Shown here: one piece after another, positions 1 to 9,100 of the stretch
Position numbering within the stretch: position 1 is the stretch's first letter
Layout of the letters: each line of letters opens with the position of its first letter
Assembly: GCA_964370085.1 (NCBI GenBank)
Contig: CAYJHI010000026.1
Location: 1 to 17,463 of the forward strand
Direction: 5' to 3'
Length of the DNA stretch: 17,463 bases
Origin: CARZYU01 sp964370085
Lineage (GTDB): Bacteria; Bacillota_I; Bacilli_A; RF39; UBA660
Notes under the pieces: generated by a model
Databases searched by the model: none
What the model saw: only the letters and a program-made list of their open reading frames with translations
What the model was told of the DNA's origin: nothing
Position numbers and translations under genes: made by a program

Positions 1-1733
1 TTATAAGTATTTTATTTAGTTTTTTAGTGTTTACAAATATAGATAATGTTGGAGCAATGGAATTAATTCACACAGCAGAGTATCAAGATTATTTTAAAGT
101 GTATGAAAATATAGGGGATAGTAAAGATTGGTATATTAAAAAGTGTACTTATACACCATCGATAGAAGGAACTGCAAATAAACAAGTAGATGTTTATTAC
201 CGAAGAAATAGTCATATACTATATGACGAAAATAATTATGACGCAAAAGCGCCTATTGAAGTAGATGAATTACTAAAAGATGACCCAAATTATTCGGATG
301 CAAAAATGCTGTCTGAAGCAGGGTGCCCTCCAGGGATGTTGTCATCCGTGGTAACGTCATCCACAACTTCTGAACAAATATGGATGGAACTGATAGATGA
401 ACGTTATGTTCGAGGCGCTGAACAATATTGTGAAGGTTCTATGCAACCACTAGATGAGACTAAATCTAATCGAAATATTAAAATCAGTTTAACTGCATCG
501 CCAACAGAAGGTAGGGATCCATCTAAAGATGGACTATATTTTAGAAAACTTCAGGATGATATAGATCATTATGATGATCTAGGAAACGGTGGTAAATGGG
601 AATTTAAGAATGAAAATGAATATGGAGATAGTAGTCAAAATTTCAACTTTTATTATATGAGTGATATTATAGATTTTCTAGAAACTGGATGCTCAAATTT
701 ATATGTAACAAACCGCCAATCGGGAAGAACAAATGAATTGAGAATGAAATATACTGATCCTATCCCAGATATAGAAATTCGAGGAGATTGGAGAGAGTAC
801 TGGATAGCAACACCTGGTGAATTAAAAAGCAATACTTGCTTTACTGTTTTAAATGAAGCATTTGATAAACAGAACTACTACGGTGCACAAATAGGACTTC
901 TGTCAGATGATGTTAATTCGATAATATATCAACTATCTCAATCAGACGGAGTAATAGATGCTTGTGTAGAAAATTCCGAATCAGCAGAGTGTAAAAATGC
1001 TCCTGCAGAAAAACAGATTACTCGTGAAGAACGTGATGCACTAATAGAAAAAGTAGAAGATACTAGAGATAAAATAAAAACACTAAGAGCAGAAATTGAA
1101 GCAAGTGACAAAAATTATGGAGATTGCGAAATTAGTGAATATCTTGTTGAAACAACAAATATGACAGAAGAATTAGATAGAATACTATCTCATCTCGAAG
1201 GCGAAGAGTTCAACAAATTACTAATTGATTTTGAAAACTATAATAAAAGTGTGGTTACAACTGAAGATATAGACCATATTAAAGACATGCTAGAGGATAT
1301 AAAAGAAGAAACAAATAAAATAGTAGAGGTAACTGGTGCCACTTTTGATATTCCAGGAACAAATGTAGAAGTAGATTGTAATACTTTATTTGGTGCCGGA
1401 ACACCACTGGGTGACATTTTAAGAGAAGTTTTAACTTGGATGCAAATTTTAGCGCCTATTGCCCTAATAATACTTGGGAGTATGGATTTTGGACAAGTAG
1501 TATTATCGGGTGATCAAGAAGCGCTGAAAAAAGCGGGAAGTAAATTCATGAAACGTTGTATCGCAGCAGTTGGATTATTCTTTGTACCACTAATGTTAAA
1601 AATAATATTAGATACTGATCTTTTGGGAATTGAAAGTAATTGTATAGAAGAATTGACAACAACAGAACAATCAGGAAGCAATAGTAACGATGAATCTAGT
1701 GTTAATGGAAATGTGCTTCATACACCACAATAA
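1..1733 (+). CDS. VirB2/TrbC-like pilin domain fused to a large secreted ectodomain (5' partial)
   Basis: The reading frame is open from the first base. Residues encoded before the GTG at 27 continue a hydrophobic stretch (ISILFSFLVF, then VGA), which looks like a signal peptide cut after the alanine ending at 56. The true start therefore lies upstream and the GTG at 27 is not the start. Numbered from that GTG, residues 11-320 are an acidic ectodomain I do not recognise. Residues about 330-435 are rich in K/E/L heptads, probably coiled coil. Cys451 precedes two hydrophobic helices (about 463-485 and 505-525) joined by a short basic loop (KKAGSKFMKR). That is the VirB2/TrbC pilin layout, with both ends outside and the loop inside. 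A cysteine follows helix 2 and could pair with Cys451. Classical VirB2 proteins are about 100 residues, so the N-terminal extension is unusual. The VirB6-like gene follows after 24 bases. The pilin-like domain is well supported by topology and context; the role of the ectodomain is unknown. Confidence 0.72.
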   Translation, partial: ISILFSFLVFTNIDNVGAMELIHTAEYQDYFKVYENIGDSKDWYIKKCTYTPSIEGTANKQVDVYYRRNSHILYDENNYDAKAPIEVDELLKDDPNYSDAKMLSEAGCPPGMLSSVVTSSTTSEQIWMELIDERYVRGAEQYCEGSMQPLDETKSNRNIKISLTASPTEGRDPSKDGLYFRKLQDDIDHYDDLGNGGKWEFKNENEYGDSSQNFNFYYMSDIIDFLETGCSNLYVTNRQSGRTNELRMKYTDPIPDIEIRGDWREYWIATPGELKSNTCFTVLNEAFDKQNYYGAQIGLLSDDVNSIIYQLSQSDGVIDACVENSESAECKNAPAEKQITREERDALIEKVEDTRDKIKTLRAEIEASDKNYGDCEISEYLVETTNMTEELDRILSHLEGEEFNKLLIDFENYNKSVVTTEDIDHIKDMLEDIKEETNKIVEVTGATFDIPGTNVEVDCNTLFGAGTPLGDILREVLTWMQILAPIALIILGSMDFGQVVLSGDQEALKKAGSKFMKRCIAAVGLFFVPLMLKIILDTDLLGIESNCIEELTTTEQSGSNSNDESSVNGNVLHTPQ

Positions 1734-1757
1734 TAACGAGAAAGGAAATGATTAGAT

Positions 1758-3476
1758 ATGGGACCAGGTTTTTTAGGGGATACGATACGAACATTTTTAA
1801 TGTTTTTGGATACCGTAGTCTTCTTCTTTATTGAACATTTACTACAATTAATATTTGATTTGGCATCTATTGAAACAATCATTTCCATGGATGTGATTAA
1901 TGAATTTATAAATAGGATGTATTTAGTTATTGGAGTATATATGCTATTTAGGATTTCGTTCGCTCTATTAAATGGAGTAGTTAATCCAGATTCATTAACT
2001 GATAAAGAAAAAGGTTTTGGAAAAATGATTGCAAGAAGCGTAACTGCAGTGCTTCTACTAGCATTTTTTCCAACAATATATTCAACAGCTTTTAGGTTAC
2101 AAGCGGCACTATTGCCAACATTACCACAATTAATTTTAGGTAAAGATTTTGGTTTGGTGTACGATTCTGATGATGATGGGAACATCACAGTTAATAATGA
2201 AGAAAGTGCAGTTTCAGATGTGTCAGATATGGGAAAAGCTGTAACTTGGACTATTTATCAAACTTTTTTCACATTGGAACCTGAGTGCAGTGACAACACA
2301 GATGAAGTATTAACAGATAGTGTTGGTTCGATAACAGGAGCAACTCATGTTGTTAATGATCGATGTTCGAGCGATTCAAGCATTTATAAATATGAATATA
2401 CTTCTATAATCCCTATATTTGCGGGAATAGCTATAATATTTGTCTTAGTAGGCTATGTAATAGATGTAGCAATTCGTGTATTCAAATTAACAATATTACG
2501 TATATTGGCACCTATACCAATTATAAGTTATATTGATCCTAAATCAGCTAAACAAGGAGCTTTTGCTTCCTTTGTGAAAGTGTTTTTAAGTACATATATA
2601 GATTTGTTTGTTAAATTAGCAGTTTTGTATGTCGGAATATTTTTCCTGTCAGAAATCACAAGTTTAGAAGTCAACTTACCAGGAGAAGAAGGATCAGCAA
2701 TGGCAACTAGAACAGGTTTAGTCGTAGTAGCTTTAATCATTGGAATATTCTTCTTTATAAAGCAAGCACCTAAATTTATAAAAGATATATTAGGCATTAA
2801 AAGTCCAGGAACTGGAATTGGTTTAAATGCTTCACTGGCAGGTGCATCAGCACTTTTAAGTGGCGCAGGTATTACGGGTGCTTTGGCAGCTAGTACTAAT
2901 GCATTAGAAGCTGGAAGTGAAGCTGTAGCTCAAGGTAAAGCCGTAGGTGGCGGTAGCCAAATGGGAAGAGATATAGCAGCCCAACTTAAAACCGGAGATC
3001 CAAAAGCTAAAGGTAAAACATTTGCTCAAAAAGTGGCATCACTTCCTCTTAAAGTGAGAGGTAATAGAGCAGGGTTTACTGATAAAAATGTTGAAGATGC
3101 AAAAACTGCCATGTATGGAGCACAAAATGCTAAAACAATGGTTGATGGATTAAAAGAAAAAATCAATTCGGGTCAAAGTTTAACAAATAATGAAGCAGCT
3201 TACATGAGAGAATATCTTACAAATAACTATGGTGAAAAAGAAATTGATGCTATGTCAAGAGACATGAGTAATAATGTTACAGATGTTGCTAGTTGGGACA
3301 ATGTACAATGGACTAGGTTATCTAATGCTGAGACACGAAATGCTGGTCAAGCTAAAACTAATTTTGAAGAGATGGCAGCACAAACAGAATTGCAAGGTAA
3401 TAGAAAAGTTAACGATACTTATAAGTCAAGAAGAGGCGGAAGAAGAACTGCTCAGCAACATTCAAGACGATTATAA
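1758..3476 (+). CDS. VirB6/TrbL-like polytopic channel component of a type IV secretion system
   Basis: The start ATG has AGAAAGGA about 11 bases upstream. The 572-residue product has about seven hydrophobic segments: roughly residues 13-33, 52-75, 92-112, 218-240, 245-260, 272-298 and 318-338. An acidic loop with two cysteines (about 135-215) sits between the third and fourth and is probably extracellular. The segment around RILAPIPIISY, followed by another long helix, is typical of VirB6/TrbL proteins, which form the inner-membrane channel platform of T4SS. From residue about 345 to the end the protein is soluble, first Gly/Ala-rich and then basic, finishing with many arginines; it is probably cytoplasmic. 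The gene lies between the pilin-like and PrgI-like genes, as in other Gram-positive conjugation operons. VirB6 families diverge strongly, so the assignment rests on topology, length and context. Confidence 0.75.
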   Translation: MGPGFLGDTIRTFLMFLDTVVFFFIEHLLQLIFDLASIETIISMDVINEFINRMYLVIGVYMLFRISFALLNGVVNPDSLTDKEKGFGKMIARSVTAVLLLAFFPTIYSTAFRLQAALLPTLPQLILGKDFGLVYDSDDDGNITVNNEESAVSDVSDMGKAVTWTIYQTFFTLEPECSDNTDEVLTDSVGSITGATHVVNDRCSSDSSIYKYEYTSIIPIFAGIAIIFVLVGYVIDVAIRVFKLTILRILAPIPIISYIDPKSAKQGAFASFVKVFLSTYIDLFVKLAVLYVGIFFLSEITSLEVNLPGEEGSAMATRTGLVVVALIIGIFFFIKQAPKFIKDILGIKSPGTGIGLNASLAGASALLSGAGITGALAASTNALEAGSEAVAQGKAVGGGSQMGRDIAAQLKTGDPKAKGKTFAQKVASLPLKVRGNRAGFTDKNVEDAKTAMYGAQNAKTMVDGLKEKINSGQSLTNNEAAYMREYLTNNYGEKEIDAMSRDMSNNVTDVASWDNVQWTRLSNAETRNAGQAKTNFEEMAAQTELQGNRKVNDTYKSRRGGRRTAQQHSRRL

Positions 3477-3502
3477 GATTATGAAAAGGTGTGTGATATA
3501 TA

Positions 3503-3817
3503 GTGAATTATTTAATACCAAGTAATACTAAAAAAGGTTTATTACTATTTGGTTTATTTAGAAAGATAGATGCTATTATTTTTGGAACTGGTTTGGGAAT
3601 AACATTATTTTTATTACTAATGTTTCCTGCTGACAATACTCTGATAACAGTGTTGATACTAGCGCCATTATGTATATCGGCAATCCTAATCGCGCCGATA
3701 CCTAATTATCATAATGTACTAGTAGTAATTCAAAACTTAATAGAATTTCTAAATACAAGACAAAGATTAATATGGAAAGGTTGGTGTTCAAAAGATGGCG
3801 AAGACAGTAAGAAGTAA
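3503..3817 (+). CDS. PrgI-family T4SS membrane protein
   Basis: This 104-residue protein begins at a GTG codon preceded by AAAAGGTGTG. It opens with IPSNTKKG, has two adjacent hydrophobic helices (about residues 24-41 and 46-63), then carries IPNYHNV and ends near RQRLIWKGW. That arrangement matches the PrgI family named after plasmid pCF10, small inner-membrane parts of Gram-positive conjugation machines that lie directly before the VirB4 ATPase gene. The same order is seen here. Its last 23 bases overlap the start of the next gene in another frame, which suggests translational coupling. A downstream in-frame start would remove the conserved N-terminus, so the GTG is preferred. Confidence 0.82.
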   Translation: MNYLIPSNTKKGLLLFGLFRKIDAIIFGTGLGITLFLLLMFPADNTLITVLILAPLCISAILIAPIPNYHNVLVVIQNLIEFLNTRQRLIWKGWCSKDGEDSKK

Positions 3818-4343
3818 ATATACAGAAGATTGGTTAACAGTTAAATCAATTCAAAATGGAATGATTACTCTTGATAATAATGTTCATGTAACAGGGGTTA
3901 AAATAGTTCCTAGAAATATCTTTATCTTAGACACTAATAGTCAAGATAATACGTTAATAGGACTTAAAAATTTTTATAACTCATTAGATTTTGAATTTTG
4001 GTTAGTGGTAGCAGATAGACCTGTTGATATATCAGTCTATATGTCACAGCTACAATTATTATATAACGATACACCAAACCCTGCTATTCGTAAGTTAATC
4101 AACGAAGACATACAAAAAGGTAACACTTTTATTAATAATAATATAGTTGATACAGAATACTATATTATGTTCCAAGAAAAAAATGTTGAAATGTTACAAA
4201 AGAAAGTGCGTTTAATGATGAATGGGCTTGCTGCTTGTGGTTTAGTTGCTTCTCAAACAAGCAATGAAGATCTAAGAGTAGTAATAGATAGTTTCCTAAA
4301 TGGAGGAACAACAACAGAGTTTGGGACGGTGATGCCAGTATGA
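3795..4343 (+). CDS. Stand-alone VirB4/TraC N-terminal-like domain protein
   Basis: The 182-residue product is soluble, with no signal peptide or membrane helix. Segments such as EDWLTVKSIQNG, VTGVKIVPRNIFI and EFWLVVADRPVDI resemble the N-terminal alpha/beta region of VirB4/TraC-type ATPases as found in Gram-positive conjugation operons. No Walker motif is present. The ATG at 3795 lies within the end of the PrgI-like gene, and the TGA overlaps the ATG of the VirB4 ATPase gene (ATGA, 4340-4343). The two proteins should therefore be made in coupled amounts, and they probably work together at the cytoplasmic face of the channel. It could be a split-off part of VirB4 or a separate partner. The 597-residue neighbour is already close to a full VirB4 in length, which favours a partner. 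Confidence 0.65.
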   Translation: MAKTVRSKYTEDWLTVKSIQNGMITLDNNVHVTGVKIVPRNIFILDTNSQDNTLIGLKNFYNSLDFEFWLVVADRPVDISVYMSQLQLLYNDTPNPAIRKLINEDIQKGNTFINNNIVDTEYYIMFQEKNVEMLQKKVRLMMNGLAACGLVASQTSNEDLRVVIDSFLNGGTTTEFGTVMPV

Positions 4344-6133
4344 GTACAAATAATTTAAAAACACAATTAGCACCTAAAGGATTACACTTTAATCCAAGTG
4401 ATTTCTTTATCAGTGATAAATATGCCACTATTATGACAGTTATATCTTTTCCTAAAATCATTGCACCTGGTTATTTATCTAACTTAACTAATATGCCAGG
4501 TATCAAAGTGGTAGTTAAACATATACCTGTTCCTTTTTCAACAATTTCTAAAATGTTAAATAGACAAAGTGTTGAATTAAGACAAAGGTATCAAGAAGAA
4601 AAAGATAAAACAATGCAAGAGAGAATTAGACAAGATGCAGAGAGTTTGGAACAGTTTACAACTATGTTAGCTAGTTCTCAAGCTAAAATCTTTGACTTTC
4701 AATTGCACATTATGATAACTGCTGATACTAAAGATGAATTAGAATCTAAAAAAGTAAATGTTAAAAACTATTTAGACGCTATGGAATTAAGAGCAATGTC
4801 ACTTCGTTTTGAACAAGAAAAAGTTCTTAAATCAATTTTACCAATTTTTAATAAACAAGATATAGAAGAAAGAATAGGAACACCAATTCCATCTGTAACA
4901 ATTGCAGCAATGTATCCATTTATCTTTGATAGTATTAAAGATCCAGGATTATCAATGTTACTGGGAGTTGATTTCTCTGGAGGAGTTATTCTTTTTAACC
5001 AATTTTTATATCAAATAAAAAAAGAAAACAACCGTAATAATGCCAATATGATTATTTTAGGAACATCAGGTTCGGGTAAATCGACAGCAGCAAAACTACT
5101 ACTTAGAAGTCATATTCGTAATGGATGTCAATTAATTGCAATCGATCCAGAAAATGAACTTGCAGAAATGACAAGATCATTTGGAGGAGATGTAGTAGAT
5201 TTAGGAAAAGGTGGAAACTTCGGAATGATCAATCCGCTTGAAGTAATTATTGATGCTGATGAAGAAGAACTAAAATCAGGATTAGGACATGCTGTTTTAA
5301 CTAGAACACTACAGTTTTTAAAGGCATTTATGCGTTATTATGATCCAACTATAGAAGAAGATGTATTAACTTTATTTAGTGAAGTAGTCCAAGACACATA
5401 TAGACGTTTTGGAATTGATTTTAATACCGATTTTTCAAAATTCACATCAAAAGATTTTCCAACATTTACAGATGTATATGCTACTGTTAAAGGTAAATTA
5501 TTATCAATGACAGATGCTACTCATGAAAGAGATATCATTGAAAGATTAGAATTAAAATTAAGACCAATAACAAAAGAATTAAAGTTTTATTTTGATGGAC
5601 ATACAACTGTAACTAGAGATAGTGACTTTATGGTATTCAACATTAAAGAATTAATGAATTCAGATACTAATGTTAGAAATGCCTTATTCTTCAATGTACT
5701 TAAATATGCATGGGGGTTATGTTTAGATGTGGATGTCAATACCGTTCTAATGGTTGACGAAGCACATGTTCTTTTAGGACAAAATAATACTTTAGGAGCA
5801 GAATTTTTGGCACAAGTTCAAAGACGTGCTCGTAAATATAACACAGGAACTATTATAATCACACAACAACCAAGTGATTTTAGTGATCCAGGTGTAATTA
5901 CTCAAGGTAAAGCAATCTTCGATAATGCTTCTTATTATTTAGTAATGGGACTGAAAAAACAAGCTGTTGAAGATTTATCAAGATTAATAGATTTAAATGA
6001 AAACGAAAAAGATAGTATAAAACATTATTCTCAAGGTGAAGCGTTATTTGTTTGTGGAAATAGACGTATGCGAATCAATGTAATAGCTACTCAAGAAGAA
6101 TTAGATTCATTTGGTAGCGGAGGAGGATTTTAG
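4340..6133 (+). CDS. VirB4/TraC-type T4SS ATPase
   Basis: This 597-residue ATPase powers assembly and substrate transfer in type IV secretion systems from the cytoplasmic side of the channel. The Walker A motif GTSGSGKST is at residues 241-249. The Walker B motif VDEAH is at residues 472-476, inside NTVLMVDEAHVLLG. The downstream RRARKYNTGTIIITQQPSDF matches the sensor-like region of the VirB4/TraC/HerA group. The N-terminal 200 residues (GLHFNPSDFFISDKYATIM onward) form the usual VirB4 platform-binding domain, with a probable coiled coil near residues 75-110. The start overlaps the preceding stop by four bases and has only a weak ribosome site (GACGGTGAT), so translation is probably coupled. 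The stop codon lies in a hairpin that precedes the next gene. Confidence 0.93.
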   Translation: MSTNNLKTQLAPKGLHFNPSDFFISDKYATIMTVISFPKIIAPGYLSNLTNMPGIKVVVKHIPVPFSTISKMLNRQSVELRQRYQEEKDKTMQERIRQDAESLEQFTTMLASSQAKIFDFQLHIMITADTKDELESKKVNVKNYLDAMELRAMSLRFEQEKVLKSILPIFNKQDIEERIGTPIPSVTIAAMYPFIFDSIKDPGLSMLLGVDFSGGVILFNQFLYQIKKENNRNNANMIILGTSGSGKSTAAKLLLRSHIRNGCQLIAIDPENELAEMTRSFGGDVVDLGKGGNFGMINPLEVIIDADEEELKSGLGHAVLTRTLQFLKAFMRYYDPTIEEDVLTLFSEVVQDTYRRFGIDFNTDFSKFTSKDFPTFTDVYATVKGKLLSMTDATHERDIIERLELKLRPITKELKFYFDGHTTVTRDSDFMVFNIKELMNSDTNVRNALFFNVLKYAWGLCLDVDVNTVLMVDEAHVLLGQNNTLGAEFLAQVQRRARKYNTGTIIITQQPSDFSDPGVITQGKAIFDNASYYLVMGLKKQAVEDLSRLIDLNENEKDSIKHYSQGEALFVCGNRRMRINVIATQEELDSFGSGGGF

Positions 6134-6148
6134 AAGTAAAATCCTTTT
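6121..6148 (+). other. Intra-operon hairpin at the end of the virB4-like gene
   Basis: AGGATTTT (6124-6131) can pair with AAAATCCT (6138-6145) around a six-base loop. G-U and A-U pairs allow extension to 6121-6148. Four T residues end the right arm. The TAG stop (6131-6133) begins at the last base of the left arm and runs into the loop. It resembles a weak intrinsic terminator or RNA-processing site inside the operon, just before the large hydrolase gene. Its effect cannot be judged from sequence. Confidence 0.4.
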
Positions 6149-6167
6149 GTAGTATGGAGGTGAAAAT

Positions 6168-9100
6168 ATGGCAGGATATAGTGCGAAAAAAGCTGGTAAC
6201 AAAACTTATGGACCAGAAGAAAAACAAAATAATAATAAAGAACAATCTAGTCCAACTAGCAAAGTAGCTGAAAAAGGGATGCAAGCAGCAGGGGTTCCCA
6301 AACCTTTAGCTAAGACAGCTGCACCTTTAGCAGAAAAACTAAAAAATCTAGCTATGCCTAGACCTCTACAAAACTTAAATAAAAAAAATAGAGATGATCA
6401 AAATAAAAATGGAAATGAGTCAGATTCTTCTACTGAAGACACAGGAGATAAAAAAGAAGAAAATCAAAAACCAGGATTACCCAAAGCGCCTGGTCTAGGA
6501 CCTAAAAAACCACAAGAAAAAGATGAAGAAGAAAATAATGAATCTTCAGAAAGTAACGACACAGGTAGTAAAGCTGTGAAAAAAGCAGGACAAATGATGG
6601 GGAAAATTGCCAGTGCCTTATTGCCAATGGTAGCCGGACCAATTGCTATTATGATTATAGTAATGGTTGTAGTTGCAGCAGTCTCTTCATTTTTCTTAAT
6701 GATTGGAAGTTTTTTCACTAATATGTTTTCAGCTTTCGAAGTTAGTAATAATCACTTAGGGTATACTACCGGTTCAACCAATTTTTTCAGTAGCGAAGAT
6801 AGTATAGGTCTATCAGATAAGTACTTAGCAGAATTAGACAAGTTACATGATAAATATGGTGACAAAATAGATTATGATTTAATTACAGCAACATTGTTTT
6901 CAGAACAGTATTTAATGGACTTTGTCGATTCTGAGGAAATAGAAGGATTACTAGATGGGAACATTACTGATGAAAATGGTAATTTATTAGACCCAAATGA
7001 TTCTGATTTGACAGAGGAACAAAAAGAAGCAATTGAAAATAGAGAATTAAGAGAACAAGAAACAATAGAAAAATTAGAACTTTTAGCAGAAAAACAAGAT
7101 GGAGACACATACGTAAAAAAAGAAACAACAACATCAACAGGAACAAATAGTGAAGATAATGACATTGTATATACCGGAGAAATTACAGATATAAGTCAGT
7201 ATTTTATTGATTTGTGGGTTGATTATGGAGGCTTTTATCAAAGAGGGTACACTTCTGATCACTCAGGATTAGATATCAGCGCTAATGAAGGTGCTCCAAT
7301 TTACTCTCCGATTGCCGGAACTGTTGTTTTTGCAGGAGATGGAGCTAACGGTGGAATAGCAGATTTTGGAAATGTTGTAGTAGTAGATGATGCCAATGGC
7401 TACGAACATGTTTTTTCACACATGGTAGACGGAAGTATAAAAGTAAGTGTTGGAGATGAAGTAACCGTTGGCACTAACTTAGGTGGTGTTGGAAATACAG
7501 GGTACTCAACAGGTAATCACCTTCATTATGCGATTTACAAAAATAGTGGATGTATGTCTGGAGGGGTTTGTAATCATCAATCATCAACTGATCCAGAATT
7601 GTTTTATGGCTCAGGTTCAGGAAATACTAATGTAACAGAAGGAACTACAGGAAACGAAAATTCACTACAGTATATCGGTCCAGTTGATGATTTAGCAGAA
7701 TTTTATGCCGAAACTATACCTGGAACAGTTATGACATCACCTTTTGGATGGCGTGAAGGTAATGCGATAGTAAGTAGCAATCATAAAGGTGTTGATTTTG
7801 CTCCAACAGGTGGACGTGAAAATTATCATGAATTATTATCACCTATTGAAGGAACTGTTACAAGATCAGTTCCTAATGGAAATGGCAATGGATATGGAGC
7901 ATACGTTGTTATTCAAGAAGATCATGGTGAAAATAGACATTTACTAGCACATTTTAGTTATGGAACGATAAATTTAAAAGAAGGAGACAAAGTAGGTGTA
8001 GGTGATTATATCGGTAAAATGGGAAGTACTGGTAATTCTACTGGAACTCATGTACATCACGAAGTTATTACACCAGAAAACACTTATTTAGATCCAATAA
8101 CATATTTTAAAGAAACACCTCCTGCTTCAAGTGGTTTTATAGGAGGAAATAATGTCACTTATAGTGAAGAATTAATCACATTAGAGGAATGGCATAATAC
8201 TAATTATTATCAGTTCTTAATTAATGAATTTATTGTTGACTATTATGATGATTATTTACCTAGTGAAGAAGAGCAAGCAGAACGTGATCGTGCAGTATAT
8301 GAAATGGCCGATAACATATATGAAATTTGGAAACAATACAAACAAAGTATGTTAAAAAGCAGTTCAAATGTTGGACAAACATGTAAGTATACAGCTAATG
8401 ATGGAACAGAATTAACCAATGTCAAAGTAGAACTACTTGAATGTTGGGGAAGTAGTGAACCTATAGATACAGAACTTGTTGACTTAGAAAAATATATTAC
8501 GGGTGTTGTTTATGCTGAAGTAGGAGCATTTGGAGTGGAAGCACATAAAGTTCAATCAATTGCAGCTAGAAGTTATCTTTTCACACGAGGAGATCAAATG
8601 CCAAGTCCGTATGGTGATATAAGACAGGAAAATGGTTATACCGTTATTTCAATCAGAAACTGTACAGCAGATCAAGTATACTGCGATCCTGATTTAGGTT
8701 GTCATTCAAATAGTTCAACAGCAGGAGATACAGTTTATTCAGGACAAAATAGTGGAGCAGCACTTAGTAAACCACCACTTTCAGAAGATTCTGAAATTAG
8801 AACAGCAGTTCAAGAAACCACAGGTCAAGTATTAGTAAATGGTGAAGGGAAAATTCAGTATACAACTTATACTGCCGGCAACGGACAAACACAATGGCAA
8901 GAAATGGCTGAATCTGGAATGGGATATCAACAAATAATTGTAGATTGGTATGAGAGAACATTAGGTTCAAATCTAAGTTTAACCTCAACTTGTATAAATG
9001 ATATAGAAGGATTGACTGTTCCTGAAGGTGGATATAGTAAAAATATTGTTTACTATTCACAAAATGATTATCCTAATGATTCGTTCGGTGGATATGGAAC

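Noticed and set aside
27..29. GTG at 27 as the start of the first gene
   Set aside because: The frame is open to base 1 and the upstream codons extend the hydrophobic core of the signal peptide, so the gene starts outside the window.
1718..2188. Minus-strand 156-codon open frame opposite the VirB6-like gene
   Set aside because: It is antisense to a convincing membrane protein; its composition is what the complement of that gene would give.
3274..3525. Plus-strand 83-codon frame overlapping the VirB6-like C-terminus and PrgI start
   Set aside because: It overlaps two better-supported genes in another frame and shows no family features.
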